From: Cryptomeria japonica
Taxonomy: Eukaryota; Streptophyta; Pinopsida; Cupressales; Cupressaceae
NCBI RefSeq assembly: GCF_030272615.1
Contig: NC_081405.1
Location: 154,301,613 to 154,365,612 of the forward strand
Length of the DNA: 64,000 bases
Direction: 5' to 3'
Shown: positions 31,101 through 42,802 of the stretch, piece after piece
Layout of the letters: every line of letters begins with the position of its first letter
Position numbering within the stretch: position 1 is the stretch's first letter
The notes under the pieces: generated by a model
What the model was told of the DNA's origin: nothing
Databases searched by the model: none
Seen by the model: only the letters and a program-made list of their open reading frames with translations
Made by a program: the position numbers and the translations under genes

Positions 31101-31856
31101 TCCCTTTCACAACATTTCCCTTCCAGTAATAGAGGTATGTGCACCTCAAAAAAATTGTGTACCTCCTTCTCATGATTCCACTCCATCTGAAAATACATCT
31201 AACAAACCATATTCAAACTTTGCTTGTGGAGGTTCAAAAACACAATGTGTATTTCAACTTGCAAATTCATATTTACAATGTTGTGTCCACCCAACCCTTT
31301 GTAGGAATGCAAGTGTACTAACATCTTTGTCATCATCTTCATACTTACACTAAATAATTGTGGTTATAGCTACAACAACTTAATGGAGACGTTTCTCCTT
31401 TTTTTGAAGATACCTTTTACCTTCATTGCATTCCTTGTATGTAAATTTTCATTGTATGTTATGCAACTTCCATGAACTATCTTTAGACTACAAAAGAAGG
31501 TTTCCCCTTCATGAATAAGGTTTTCACTTCATGAATGAGGTTTTGTATTGTAGGAATATTTACAACTCAAAGGTTTTTCCATGATTGCGAAGTTTTAATA
31601 GGATTTTATTGTATATATGAAGTTGCAGGTTGAAATACCCATTGTGTTTTGTAAACTGTAGAAGTTTAGTGCATGGTTGATAAGTTTTTTTTTTTTTCAA
31701 TTGATGTTATCTCAAATAGATGTTTGGATATCTCTCTCTCACCTCTTTAGGTCTCTCCCTCCCTTCCTCTGTCCATATCCATCCCTCCTCCCTCCTTATC
31801 CTCATATCTATCTCCCTACCCTACTCTCTCTTATTATCTGTCTGTCTGTCTGTCTA

Positions 31857-31890
<34 letters not shown>

Positions 31891-32093
31891 CATTTTCTAG
31901 GTCATCACCTCTCCTTCCCAACCTCTCAATATATACTCTTTAGGTTTCTGCCTTCCTCCCTCTCTACCTCTCTAATTATCCATCCTTGTATATTTACCCG
32001 CCTATCTTCATCCCCTCTATTTATCTCACCACCCTCTCTCCCTATCTAGGTCTCTCACCTCTCTCTCCCCCTATAGGTATCTAGCTATGAATC

Positions 32094-32141
<48 letters not shown>

Positions 32142-33485
32142 CTTCCCTAGGTCCCTCACTCTTTCAATATCTTCATCTCCCTTCATTGATTCTCTCTCTC
32201 TCTCTCTCTATTTGATATAGGATTTAGGGTATATAAATTCTTTACGATGTAGTTTTTAGGGAATATGGTTGAGGAGAAGAGAATAAGAGAGTATATATAA
32301 AGGGAGAGTGGTAAGGGGGAAGGGAGAAACTAGAGAGGGTATCACTGATAGATTTTTTCTAGTACACTTCATCATTTTTTTGGGAACAAAAGGGAGGTAT
32401 ATACCTAGAGAGGGGAGGGAGGTAGAAGAGGAGAGACAAAAGAACAAAGAGAGGAGTAAGAGGGGATGGATGGAGAGGTAGACATGGAGGGAGTGAGATA
32501 CATATGGAAGGAGGAGATAAAGAAGTTAGGGGAGAGAGAGAAGAGGAGGGAGTTCATAAAGGGATAGGGTTAAGAGGGAGGGAGAGAGAGGTAGAGAGAG
32601 GTTGTTCATGTTATGCTTTTTTATTTAATATTTTCCTTTCTTTATTTGTTTAATTTTTCTTGTTCTTATTCTTATTTTTATTTTTACCAAATGATCTAAG
32701 TTAAATTGGGTAAACAACAAAGGGAAGAAGAGGTAACATAAAATGAGAAATTTAGTTGTTTAGGGTGCACATACCTTCATTTCCTATAGATGAATGTTGT
32801 GAAACATAACCTTATTCAGATGGTAGAGAAACATAGTTTGTAACCCCTTCAAATTATCAATTAGATAGTAACAAATGGACCTACTCTTTGGTCTTCAAAT
32901 GTCTACCTTGTGTAATGACAGTGATGAATGTTTTTCTCATATTTTAGTCAACCCTTATATGTGAACTTGTATAGATAGTCTTCTTCCCATGAAAATGATC
33001 ACTAAGCCATTCCCTACTATAATTACTACTTTTCAAATGTCTACTCTTTGATCCATCACACTGAAAAACTTCATTTTGTGATATTTCACAAGATTCAATA
33101 TTGATGTTGGATTTTGATGGTTGATGTAAATTTACATCATTGACCGATATTGGCTACGCTTTTGTTTCTTCACAATAGTGACATATACTTACTCGATGTC
33201 TTCTATGTTGACTTAAACCTTTCTCAATCCTACAACATAAAATGAGGACTATTTTTTTATGGTGCACATAACTCTATTACTAAGCTTGTGTAGGTTGAAA
33301 AACACAATGTGTCATTCAACCTACAACTTTATATACATAGTGAAGTCCTATTACAACCTTATAGAAACATAAAATGACAAATATAATTTTGTTAGGGTAC
33401 ATATGTCTCTATTACCTAATGAAGAAAAAAGGTTGTGAAATCAAAACTGTACTTTGATGGTAGATATATATAGATAGTATACCTC
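31100..33485. repeat. Foldback structure: inverted repeats around CT/GA core (copy 2)
   Basis: The left arm (31115-31735) holds dispersed-repeat sequence in plus sense. 31736-32220 is CT-rich, including a (TCTG)n run at about 31845-31887 and a C run then (TC)n at 32089-32140. 32260-32620 is GA-rich. The right arm (32740-32835 and 33225-33485) holds the same dispersed repeat in minus sense. The whole is an imperfect palindrome of about 2.3 kb. Between GA half and right arm, 32690-32740 matches 34455-34510. Confidence 0.6.
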
Positions 33486-33589
33486 TTCTAATTATAAATT
33501 GGATAGTGATGAAAAATCATGAACTAAAGATCATATATTAAAAGATAGAGAAATATTCTACTAGATGGTTGCACCATTACAAAGATAAA

Positions 33590-34760
33590 ATATTCGAAGG
33601 GAACCTAGAAAAGAGTGGATTGTAGAAGATTTGTCCTCCCACAACATATAAAAGGTTTAAATGAAGAAAATTATGGTTCTCATGGATAAGATATATGAAA
33701 CCCTTGAGTAGGCTCATATGATAAAATTATCTATTAAAGGTGAGATTAGAGAAGTGTTTGGAGCACTATCTCTACAACAGATCCAACTTAGCAATCTTAC
33801 AATAATTAGTCATTCTCTATCATTGTATATAACTCAACTAAGGTGGTAGAATTTCCATCATCCCCTTGTTCTTAATTCCTTCCCATCCTCCTAGTAGTCA
33901 CCACCAAAGACACCTACTCCCACAACTCTAATCACCTTAGAGACTCAAAATGATGAATAGACTCAAAATGCTATAAAGAAAGTGTTGTAGTAGGTAGAAG
34001 AATAGCTTAATCAAGGAGAGGATATGTTACAAAAATATTTGTCTGCTTTCAACATGGCAAAATCACAACATGGTACCACTCCCATTAAGGAAATGGATGA
34101 TGAAGGTGAAACATTGGATCAATAGATAACTTTGTCCCCTCTATCAAGTCTTCCTTAACAATATATATTACAATCACCTCTAAGAAGTCCTCACCACTAG
34201 GCATCTCAATTTCCTCCTATTTCTTTACAATTGGCCCATGGGCCGAACTTTTCATAAGTCATTTTTTTTTTCTATAAAAAGGAATGCACAAGTGCAACCA
34301 TTAGACTTAGTAGCAATATAGGAAATGATAAATAAAGAGAAATCTTACAAGAAGCCTAAAATTCTCTTAGCCATCAAGGAAAGACAAAACAGGGTAATGA
34401 TTATTTAAATAACAACTCCTATTGCAAATAAAGATGTCAAAGAAATGATGCATCAAGATTACCAAATAACCTAAGTCAAATTGGGTAAACAAAAAATGGA
34501 AAAAGAGATGACCTATCTAGACTCTGGCATTGAAAAGTTGAAGTTGAGAATTTCTAAAGATGAACAAGCTAAAAAATAACTCAAAAAACAACTACACCAA
34601 TCGAGAAATTTGTAAAAGATTTGATAGACCCAATGACAATTGCACCTAGTAATTCTACAAATATCCCAATTTTGATATCCAAGATTGAAATTGATAACAT
34701 GTAGATGATGAAATAGAAGGTTCAAACATTAGATAGTTCCATAGATACAATGGTAAATGA
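33590..34760 (+). pseudogene. Decayed coding remnant, function unknown
   Basis: The plus strand shows long stretches of protein-like reading with scattered stops. Around 34300-34560 it reads Lys/Glu-rich, probably coiled-coil sequence (for example MEKEMTYLDSGIEKLKL), interrupted by TAA and TAG. A similar stretch lies at 32690-32740, so it is a repeated sequence rather than a single gene. I do not recognise the family; a retroelement gag or a repeated hypothetical protein are possibilities. Confidence 0.35.
34171..34265 (+). repeat. Diverged direct repeat of 30863-30960
   Basis: It shares CCTCTAAGAAGTCCTCACCA-type sequence, then CTTTACAATTGGCCCATGG with the earlier copy. It lies inside the decayed coding remnant. 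Confidence 0.55.
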
Positions 34761-34899
34761 ATATTGTTAAAAAAAGGAGTGGGGTTGTAAATATCATTGG
34801 TAAGCTATGCATTTATATCAAATTTTATTTTTTTCAAATCGTGAATCGATTTTGAATCTAACAGTTACATGAATATTATTATTATTATCTATATTACAT

Positions 34900-34917
34900 T
34901 ACTATTATAGATATCTT
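34900..34917. repeat. Target duplication, 3' side of L1 copy B
   Basis: TACTATTATAGATATCTT here is repeated exactly at 42843-42860. The last two T may belong to the A tail on the other strand. Confidence 0.85.
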
Positions 34918-34925
34918 TTTTTTTT

Positions 34926-36520
34926 GATCGATAAAAGGCCGTAGCCAACATTTAATTATTATTATTTTTTTAAATATTACATCTCCATTCAGTGTGGGCA
35001 CCGGTAGGAAAGAATGGAGATAAGAAAACCTCCGGTCTAGCCCAGATCCCTTCTGGAATCAGAAATTATACATAACTGTACATTTTTACAATTCCTCATC
35101 TGAGGATGTAGGCAGACATAATAAGACCTTTAAGATTCTGTCCGTACATAATATCATTCAGCACAATCCGGCTGGATCCAACTTCTCATATGTGGCAAAT
35201 CCACATATGCTTTGAGCATAAACTTTGTCCTGTTTTCCGAATCTGCAAAATCTTAGGGACATACTTTGCCAAATTGTTAGTAGCATAGTAAACTTAATAA
35301 ATTGTATCGATCATTCAGAGAATAATAACATCTTTCAAATAATGTTAGAGGATTGTAGCCTGGATATCCCTTAGCTTGGAACCCTCCTAACCCGTTGGGT
35401 TTCAAATTAAGAGATTATCCAGGCTACAATTCTGCCTACATCTGGAAAGAATCAATTTCTATCAGATACTTAAATACATTAAATTCTTCAAAAATCAGTT
35501 CACCAAAACCTGAACATAAAAAATCAATATTTTCTTATGCATATGTCTATGTCTTTAAAAGCCAATATGCACAATAATCTATCATTGAAACTGCCATGAT
35601 CCTGAGAGTATATAGATGCACATAGAAAAAAAAAATAGGCCTGGGAAAAGAAGTGAAACCACAGAAGAACCGAAAAATGGTCCAGAGCTTTATTGTAAAT
35701 AGAACCAGCTAAAATCTGAATCCATCTCTAAATCTTGGATTACCTTTACTGCCCTCCTCAAAACCACCCCATAAATCAGTCACCCATACCTCAAACAATT
35801 GGAAGAAACCCGAAAGAAAACCACACAAAGGATCCAGGGTACCTCAAAAACAAACTATGTGGGATGCTAAGCAATTCTGATACAACCTCTACTAACATGC
35901 AAACATCGATACAGAAACCAGCATAAACTGTCCCATTTTAAAAACAAGGCTGATGACCATAGTTAGAGTTGATACCAGCTCTAACCGAAATGTAGGAACT
36001 AGAGAACCAAGTGTTAAAAAACCAGTCACCATGGCTCCAGGACATAACGCCTGGCAGTCCCAGCTAATCCTTACAAGAAGAGATTTAAATTGCATTGAAT
36101 TCTATCCCTTCGCTGTCCAGGGCAGACTTATCACCGTTTACATGCATTGCATTCATGCATTGGAGGACTAGCTTGCTGCTGTCAGAAAAGTGAAATCAGA
36201 CATTTACCAGTCACCTCTTACCACGACTGAAACACCCCTGGCACCTCCTACCTAATGGTAGTTAAGGACTCGGAAAATAGAAATCAATCATATATTCAGG
36301 TTCAGATATAGATATATATAAATATATATATATTTATATATATACATACTCTAATATATATAGATTCTGAATATATATATATGTATATGTGCGTGTGTGT
36401 GATTGAGAAGTTTTCTAATTACACCCACACATACACACACATATACATATATATATGAGGAAATATATATATGTATATATATACTATTGTATATATATAC
36501 ACATATCTATATATATGGAC

Positions 36521-36602
<82 letters not shown>

Positions 36603-36627
36603 TTATAATGGGACTGTCTATGAATAT

Positions 36628-36693
<66 letters not shown>

Positions 36694-36809
36694 CCAAGTG
36701 AGAGCATATATATATATATATGTATATATATATATGTGTATATATATATATCTGAATCTAAGTATACCAAAATGCTGTAGTAAGGATACTATGGCCACCC
36801 TTCTAGAGT
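34926..36809 (-). other. 3' untranslated region of L1 copy B
   Basis: No coding signal is convincing over 1.9 kb. It ends in GATCAAAAAA on the minus strand. It contains the microsatellite block at 36300-36760. Open frames in that block are simple-sequence artefacts. Confidence 0.75.
36300..36760. repeat. Nested TA/TG/CA microsatellites forming a hairpin
   Basis: The order is (TA)n, (TG)n at about 36546-36600, a 30-bp spacer, (CA)n at about 36630-36673, then (TA)n again. The two halves are reverse complements. Short mixed TA/TG tracts flank the core on both sides. Confidence 0.85.
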
Positions 36810-39800
36810 TTATAAATGAGGGACCAGGAGAGGATTTGGAGAGGAGTGATATGAAGGGGAATTACGTACATCACCTAAAATATCCATGGGGCAAACCATT
36901 CTAAAGACATACGAATTCCCATCTGCCCCTAAATTGGCTAACTTGTCTGCAATAGTGTTTCCTTCCCTATAAATATGATTGACCGAAGTTTCCTCAAAAT
37001 ATTTGATCAAGTCCAAAATACTTTTTAGTTCCGCTTGCAATTTCCAGTTTGACACTACCCTAGTCCTGACTGCATTTATAGTTAACGATGAATCCCCCTC
37101 AATTTCCAGATATTTTATCCCAAGTGATTTGGCTAAAATCAATCCCTCCCGTAACGCTGAGAACTCAGCCAAGTTATTCGAGGCCCAGCCAATAGGCTTA
37201 TTGATGCTAGCAATTAGTACACCGTTGTCCTGGTGAATTGCACACCCTATACCTGCTATACCAGGATTTCCACGAGAGGAACCATCGAAATTAAGCTTAG
37301 CCCAGCCCATTCGGGGGGGAGTCCACTTTGTTAGCTTCCTTTCTATCACAGACTGTTCACCTCCACTTCCCATGAACGGGGGAATAATCAAACCCATCCA
37401 TTTAGATCGAAGAACCTCATCCCATCTGGTTAAATTATTAGTCTTTCCCTGGGTATGTCTTAGTTTGTTATTGATTTTTTCCACAATTGAAGCCTCGATC
37501 TTATTAAGAAGGGATACTACCCTCAATTTTGAATCTTTAAAGATCCGCCTGTTTCTCTCCTTCCATATTTCCCATATGAGGATTGTCGGTGCTATTTGCC
37601 ATACTAAGTGGTAAACATCCTTTGTAAAGGGAGGTTGCCAGCTAATCAGCCATTCTGAAATATCCCTCGGTCTCGGAGTCGGCCAACCGAGGCTTGAGCA
37701 AAGCCAATCCCAACACCTCTGGCTGAAACTACAACTAAGAAGCAGATGGTCCACGTTTTCTTCCTTGGATTCGCATAGAGGGCATCTCGATGGTCCCATG
37801 AATCCTAATTTCAAGAACCAATCTGTAGTAAGAATCCTCTTCTGGGAAGCTGCCCATGAGAAAATGCCAGCTTTGGGAAGACCCACGTTATTCCAGCAAA
37901 GGCTAATCAGAATATTAGGATTGGTTACAACTCTTCTGAGTTTTAAAAGTGAGTAACCATCTTTGGCTTTATAAATGCCCGAAGAACTACCAGCCCAAAT
38001 TATCTTGTCTTTCCCGTTATGTAATGAGAAATGCCTATTCCTCAAATTATTCCAGAGGATTTCCTTGTCTGCATTTGTCAAGTTCATCTCATCAAGGGGT
38101 TTCCACTCCCAACCCAATGCGGGGTCATTGGAAACCAGCTTGATATAATCCTTGACATACCTGCCCCTATTTGATTTACAATGTTCAATACCTTCTACGC
38201 TTATTCCAGATTTGTCAAGGGCAGAATAACCCCCCCACGAGTCTTCCCAGAACAATGCCTCAGAACCATCCGCAATATCCCAAGACAAATAGTCTCTGAT
38301 CACCTTTCTACATTCTAACATAAAATTCCAGACTTTGGATCCCTTCGGAAGTAACTCCGTCCTCAGAATACTATCAGGGTTGGAATTAGTGAGATATTTA
38401 GCTTTGAGGATCCTTACCCATTTAAGATCCGGGTCCGTGTACATTTTCCAGACTAATTTCGCCCCCAGAGCCAAGTTTTGAACTCCCAAGTCTTTGATGC
38501 CAACACCCCCTATACTGATAGGCTGGCTAATTTTATCCCAAGATATTAAAGCATATTTCTTTTTTTCAGAGTTCATATTCCAAAAGAACTTCCTCATCTT
38601 TTTAATCATTTCTAAACGTGCACCTTTAGGTAACTGCTGGCAGGACATCTGGAATATCGGAATAGCCGCCATTATAGCTTTTAGTAATGTTAATCTCCCA
38701 GCCGCAGATAGGCATTTGTTCTTCCAAGAATTCAACCTGAGATCCATCTTTTCAAGGATTCCTTTCCATAATGAATTTATATTGTTTCCCTTATCCATCG
38801 AAATCCCTAGATATTTACAAGGGAGTTTCCCTTTATCAAACCCTAAGATATTACAAATATCTGACTCTATGTTTTGCGGAGTGTTAAAGAAGAAGATCTC
38901 CGATTTATTCCTGTTCACTTCCTGACCAGAGGCTAATGCATAGATGTCAAGAATCCTTTTGAAAGCCATGGCTTCAGACCTATTCGCACTTCCCATCAGC
39001 ATTGTGTCATCAGCAAACTGCTGGTGGGAAATGGCCTCCATTCCATTAGTGATTTTAATACCTTTGATAATCTGATTCATTCGAGCACATGAAATGATTC
39101 TCCCAAGGCCCTCTGCCATTATGATAAATAAAAAAGGGGATAAAGGATCTCCTTGTCTAATCCCTCTAGATATCTGGAAGAAGCCTGCTGGGGAACCATT
39201 TATAAGCAATGATATCCTGGGCGATGAAATGCATTCGAAGATTAAATTGATCCATTGTTTAGAAAAGCCAAAGGATTCTAAACATTTACACAGAAATCTC
39301 CAATCAACCTTGTCATAAGCCTTCTTGATGTCAAGCTTGATCATCATCGCAGCTGATCGATTTTGTTGTATCGAGTGTATGACTTCTTGAGCTATAATAA
39401 TGCCATCAAAGATAGATCTACCTGGTATGAAACCGGTCTGTTCCTCAGAAATAATGCACGGAAGGATGCTTTTCAATCTGTTTGCTAAAATTTTAGTAAA
39501 AAGTTTGTAAATTGTGTTACATAAAGAAATAGGGCGAAAGTCTTCAAAATTTCTTGATTCCTCCTTTTTTGGGATCAAAGTAATGAAAGTGTTGTTGATT
39601 TCCCTTAAAATACTCCCCGAGTTTCTAACAGCTTCCAAAGCTTCCACAACCTCTTTACCAATAATGTGCCAACATTTTTGGAAAAAGCAAGCAGGAAATC
39701 CATCCGGGCCGGGAGCTTTATCAGGGTTAAGCTGCCCCAATGCAACTTTTACTTTTGATTCTGTAAATTTGTTGCAAAGCGCTTTATTTTGATTTTCAGT

Positions 39801-41093
39801 TATGATCTTAGGAATATTCCTAAGAATAGTAAGATTGGCATCTTTAAGAGAATATTCAGAGCTGAACAGGGTTTTAAAATGGTTAACCGCTTCTGTAGTT
39901 ATGTCAGTTTGATCTTCCAGTAGAATACCATTATTACTCATGATCTTGTGAATACCGTTAGTGTTCCTCCTTAATTTTGTACTACTGTGGAAGAACTTAG
40001 TATTCCTATCCCCATTTTGAAGCCAATTCTCTCTAGACTTCTGTTTCCAAAATATTTCTTCTTTTGATAACGCATCCTCGTATTTCCCGAGGAGCTCCTT
40101 TTCTTTGAGGAAGCTATCCTGATCCATTCCAAGTCTAAACACTTTTTCATTAAGGTCTGCGATTTCTTTTTCTAATGACATTTTGGTTTCAAAAATGTTG
40201 CCGAAAACTTCACTATTCCATTTCAGTAACTTGCACTTGATATGTTTTAATTTATTTACAAGGCAAAACATCTTTGATCCCTGGAAACTTACCTCAGACC
40301 ACCACCTGGAGATCAGGTCATAGAAGTCTGGATTTTGCATCCACATTTTTTCAAATTTAAAGGGACAACACCGCGGTGTAGCCTCTCCCTCAATATTGAG
40401 GATGACAGGGTAATGATCAGATCCTGAAGATGGGAGTAGTGAGGCAGAGAGGTTAACCGCTAGATCGCTCAAGTTCCCTCTAAAAAGGAATCTATCTAGT
40501 CTCTCCGCGATTTGTGTAAAGCCTGATCTTCTATTATACCAGGTATACACACCATTATTGGTTTCTATATCTATAAGATTGTTATAAGCTACCCACTCTT
40601 TAAAGTCTTTTAAGGATTGCGGTTCCCTACGAATACCACCCTTTTTTTCTGATAAATTCAGGATAGCATTGAAGTCCCCTCCGAGAATAACAGGGGAAGA
40701 GGTATCTAGCCCCATCATAGCCGAGAGTTCTGACCAAACTCTGCGCTTGCCGGCATCCGGGATCGGGCCATAAATGTTTATAAGGGTGAAAGTAAATTTG
40801 CTGTGTTTGCTTATAACCTTTCCCAATAGCCAATTTCTATTACCTGCTATAGGATAAAAATTAATACTACGCGGATTCCAAATAATTCCAATACCACCAG
40901 AGGCGCCCCTGGCTTCCACAAATTCCCCGCAAAGAAGACCTAATTTCCTTTTAAAAGCCTCAGCTTCTACTTGGGCTAATTTAGTTTCTTGAATGAGAAC
41001 GATATCATATTTCCATTTAATAATGTTGCGTCTAATTAGACGCTGTTTGTTAGGGGCGTTCATGCCCCTAACATTCCATGAAGAGATTTTCAT
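36810..41093 (-). CDS. L1 ORF2: endonuclease, reverse transcriptase, RNase H
   Basis: This 1427-residue protein nicks target DNA and copies the LINE RNA there. The N-terminal APE-type endonuclease has Asn7, Glu36 (IQETK), Asp140/Asn142 (GGDFNA) and Ser225-Asp226-His227. RT spans about 480-760 with Asp588 (LDIKKAYDKVDW), RGIRQGDPLSPF at 643-654 and FADD at 693-696. A zinc-binding CCHC follows (Cys1104, Cys1107, His1116, Cys1121). A C-terminal RNase H has Asp1270, Glu1310, Asp1334 and Asp1383; a C-terminal RNase H is known in plant L1s. Its ATG overlaps the ORF1 stop as ATGA (41090-41093), pointing to translation by termination-reinitiation. No stops or shifts are present. Confidence 0.95.
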   Translation of the reverse strand: MKISSWNVRGMNAPNKQRLIRRNIIKWKYDIVLIQETKLAQVEAEAFKRKLGLLCGEFVEARGASGGIGIIWNPRSINFYPIAGNRNWLLGKVISKHSKFTFTLINIYGPIPDAGKRRVWSELSAMMGLDTSSPVILGGDFNAILNLSEKKGGIRREPQSLKDFKEWVAYNNLIDIETNNGVYTWYNRRSGFTQIAERLDRFLFRGNLSDLAVNLSASLLPSSGSDHYPVILNIEGEATPRCCPFKFEKMWMQNPDFYDLISRWWSEVSFQGSKMFCLVNKLKHIKCKLLKWNSEVFGNIFETKMSLEKEIADLNEKVFRLGMDQDSFLKEKELLGKYEDALSKEEIFWKQKSRENWLQNGDRNTKFFHSSTKLRRNTNGIHKIMSNNGILLEDQTDITTEAVNHFKTLFSSEYSLKDANLTILRNIPKIITENQNKALCNKFTESKVKVALGQLNPDKAPGPDGFPACFFQKCWHIIGKEVVEALEAVRNSGSILREINNTFITLIPKKEESRNFEDFRPISLCNTIYKLFTKILANRLKSILPCIISEEQTGFIPGRSIFDGIIIAQEVIHSIQQNRSAAMMIKLDIKKAYDKVDWRFLCKCLESFGFSKQWINLIFECISSPRISLLINGSPAGFFQISRGIRQGDPLSPFLFIIMAEGLGRIISCARMNQIIKGIKITNGMEAISHQQFADDTMLMGSANRSEAMAFKRILDIYALASGQEVNRNKSEIFFFNTPQNIESDICNILGFDKGKLPCKYLGISMDKGNNINSLWKGILEKMDLRLNSWKNKCLSAAGRLTLLKAIMAAIPIFQMSCQQLPKGARLEMIKKMRKFFWNMNSEKKKYALISWDKISQPISIGGVGIKDLGVQNLALGAKLVWKMYTDPDLKWVRILKAKYLTNSNPDSILRTELLPKGSKVWNFMLECRKVIRDYLSWDIADGSEALFWEDSWGGYSALDKSGISVEGIEHCKSNRGRYVKDYIKLVSNDPALGWEWKPLDEMNLTNADKEILWNNLRNRHFSLHNGKDKIIWAGSSSGIYKAKDGYSLLKLRRVVTNPNILISLCWNNVGLPKAGIFSWAASQKRILTTDWFLKLGFMGPSRCPLCESKEENVDHLLLSCSFSQRCWDWLCSSLGWPTPRPRDISEWLISWQPPFTKDVYHLVWQIAPTILIWEIWKERNRRIFKDSKLRVVSLLNKIEASIVEKINNKLRHTQGKTNNLTRWDEVLRSKWMGLIIPPFMGSGGEQSVIERKLTKWTPPRMGWAKLNFDGSSRGNPGIAGIGCAIHQDNGVLIASINKPIGWASNNLAEFSALREGLILAKSLGIKYLEIEGDSSLTINAVRTRVVSNWKLQAELKSILDLIKYFEETSVNHIYREGNTIADKLANLGADGNSYVFRMVCPMDILGDVRNSPSYHSSPNPLLVPHL

Positions 41094-42802
41094 GGGGCCG
41101 TGGGAAGGCCCTTCCCCTTCCCAGCATCAAAGAAGGCTGTCAATTTGCCTTGGTCTTTAGCGTTTCCATCCTGCAATCTTAACTCGCTCAAAGATTTTCT
41201 ACCTCTACTTTTGGCTTCTCTAGCGCAGTCAGGACAGTTTTTCCCGTCATATATGTTTTTTATTCCTAAGGTTTGCTGGGGCACAATCACTCCCTCACCA
41301 TTATCCTCTCCCAGTTGGGGCTGAGCTACTGAAAAGTCATTGACAGGAATAGTTATTCTATCTCCAGACCTATTCTCATTGTTTTCTTCCTCATCCATAG
41401 ATGCCAAGAGTTCCTGAATTAGGAACCTCTTCTCAGCTTCCTCTTCCGGAGAAAGATTTTCAACTACCTTATTATCGAATACCTCAAGAACAGCAGCCAT
41501 TCTAGAAGATATTTCTTCTAGATCTGCCTCATTTTCTTGTTCCAATTTTTCATCTGATTTTGTGTTAGATGGAAGTTTCAATGAGTCCACCGAATTTGAG
41601 ACTCTTTTTGTCATCTCCACTAAGGCATCTTCTTTTATAGAGTTTGCCTCATCTATAATTTTATCAAGATCATTAATGTTGCTGTAGGTGTAGTTTCTAT
41701 TTTCATCAGGGTAAGCCACAGTCAGACTATTGTCGTGACCAAGGGATGTATTTATTGGAGTTTTTTTATGCTGATCTGAGAAAGAGTTATCCATTTGTTC
41801 GATACTCTTAACCAGCACTGGGCATGTTTTCAATCTAACATCAGATTCATTTATAGCCCCATAATAGAAAGTGGGTTGGATGTTCCACTCCCCGCTGTTC
41901 GATACTAGCGAGATGGGTTCTAAGTCCAGTGAATTAATATCAGATTCAACTAAGATTTTGATATTCATTTTTACAACCCCATTTTCTAGACCTTCACATC
42001 CCAAAAAAGAACCGAATTGATCCCCAATATATTCTAGGATTTCAAAATTTAGATATTCAACTGGTAATGTACCCAGACTAATCCATCTAGGGTACTTGTT
42101 TAAATTCTGGGATTGAGGATCAAAGTTCGGTTTCCAATCACAACGAAAAAAACCATAACCTTTATATAATTTAACCGAACCATAGAGAATATCATTTTTT
42201 GTATTTTGATTATCACACAAAATTGCCAGAAAATTATTATCCAGGATAGATATACTTACCTGTCCCGGGTATAGGGCCATCCACCACTCAATAATTTTAC
42301 CAGTATCTTCTCCAATTCCCGTCCACTTTGCAAAAACCCCACATTTGCTAAATAAATTGAACTGGGGTTCCGTTAATTTTGCCGGAATTTTACAAATTCG
42401 CCTCGGTTTTATTCTGGATTTTGGCTCAAAATTCCTCACTTTCCCGAGCGGCACCGTGTTTGCCCCGGTGGCCGGATAAAGGTTTGAGGCTGCGGACTTA
42501 TGCCAATCGAAGTTGAAAGATCTGTTTCTACTTACGCCCATCTTCTTCCTGGCCTTTTTCGAGCGAACGATATGCCAGTTTCCGTCGGAGGGTAGTGACA
42601 AGGCATCATCCATTTTTGCCCTAATTACTGCATTTTCCCCAAACTTGCCCGCTTTGCCAACCGAAAACCGAACTTCATTTGTTACAGGGTTTTTCTTGCT
42701 TTGCGGACTGTAGATTGAAATGCTCTGCGGACATGAGGCGAAGACTTGTCTGCACCCCCCCGCCGCAAACCTTGGCAATTTCGCAGGACAGAGATTTCGC
42801 AT
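41090..42802 (-). CDS. L1 ORF1: RNA-binding protein with DUF4283-like region
   Basis: This 570-residue protein would coat LINE RNA in the particle. Residues about 150-270 resemble the plant DUF4283 domain (IIEWWMALYPGQVSISI, then FFRCDWKPNF and PRWISLGTLPVEY). The middle and C-terminal parts are acidic and low in complexity. A CPDC motif near residue 530 is not a standard CCHC knuckle, which many plant ORF1 proteins carry. The Met at 42802 is the first in a frame lying 40 bp from the element's end; an internal Met (MDDALSL) is an alternative start. Its TGA overlaps the ORF2 ATG. Confidence 0.85.
   Translation of the reverse strand: MRNLCPAKLPRFAAGGCRQVFASCPQSISIYSPQSKKNPVTNEVRFSVGKAGKFGENAVIRAKMDDALSLPSDGNWHIVRSKKARKKMGVSRNRSFNFDWHKSAASNLYPATGANTVPLGKVRNFEPKSRIKPRRICKIPAKLTEPQFNLFSKCGVFAKWTGIGEDTGKIIEWWMALYPGQVSISILDNNFLAILCDNQNTKNDILYGSVKLYKGYGFFRCDWKPNFDPQSQNLNKYPRWISLGTLPVEYLNFEILEYIGDQFGSFLGCEGLENGVVKMNIKILVESDINSLDLEPISLVSNSGEWNIQPTFYYGAINESDVRLKTCPVLVKSIEQMDNSFSDQHKKTPINTSLGHDNSLTVAYPDENRNYTYSNINDLDKIIDEANSIKEDALVEMTKRVSNSVDSLKLPSNTKSDEKLEQENEADLEEISSRMAAVLEVFDNKVVENLSPEEEAEKRFLIQELLASMDEEENNENRSGDRITIPVNDFSVAQPQLGEDNGEGVIVPQQTLGIKNIYDGKNCPDCAREAKSRGRKSLSELRLQDGNAKDQGKLTAFFDAGKGKGLPTAP

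Noticed and set aside
36403-36904. Open frames over the TG/CA microsatellites
   Set aside because: They are Cys/Val, Thr/His and Tyr/Ile dipeptide runs produced by the repeats on both strands.
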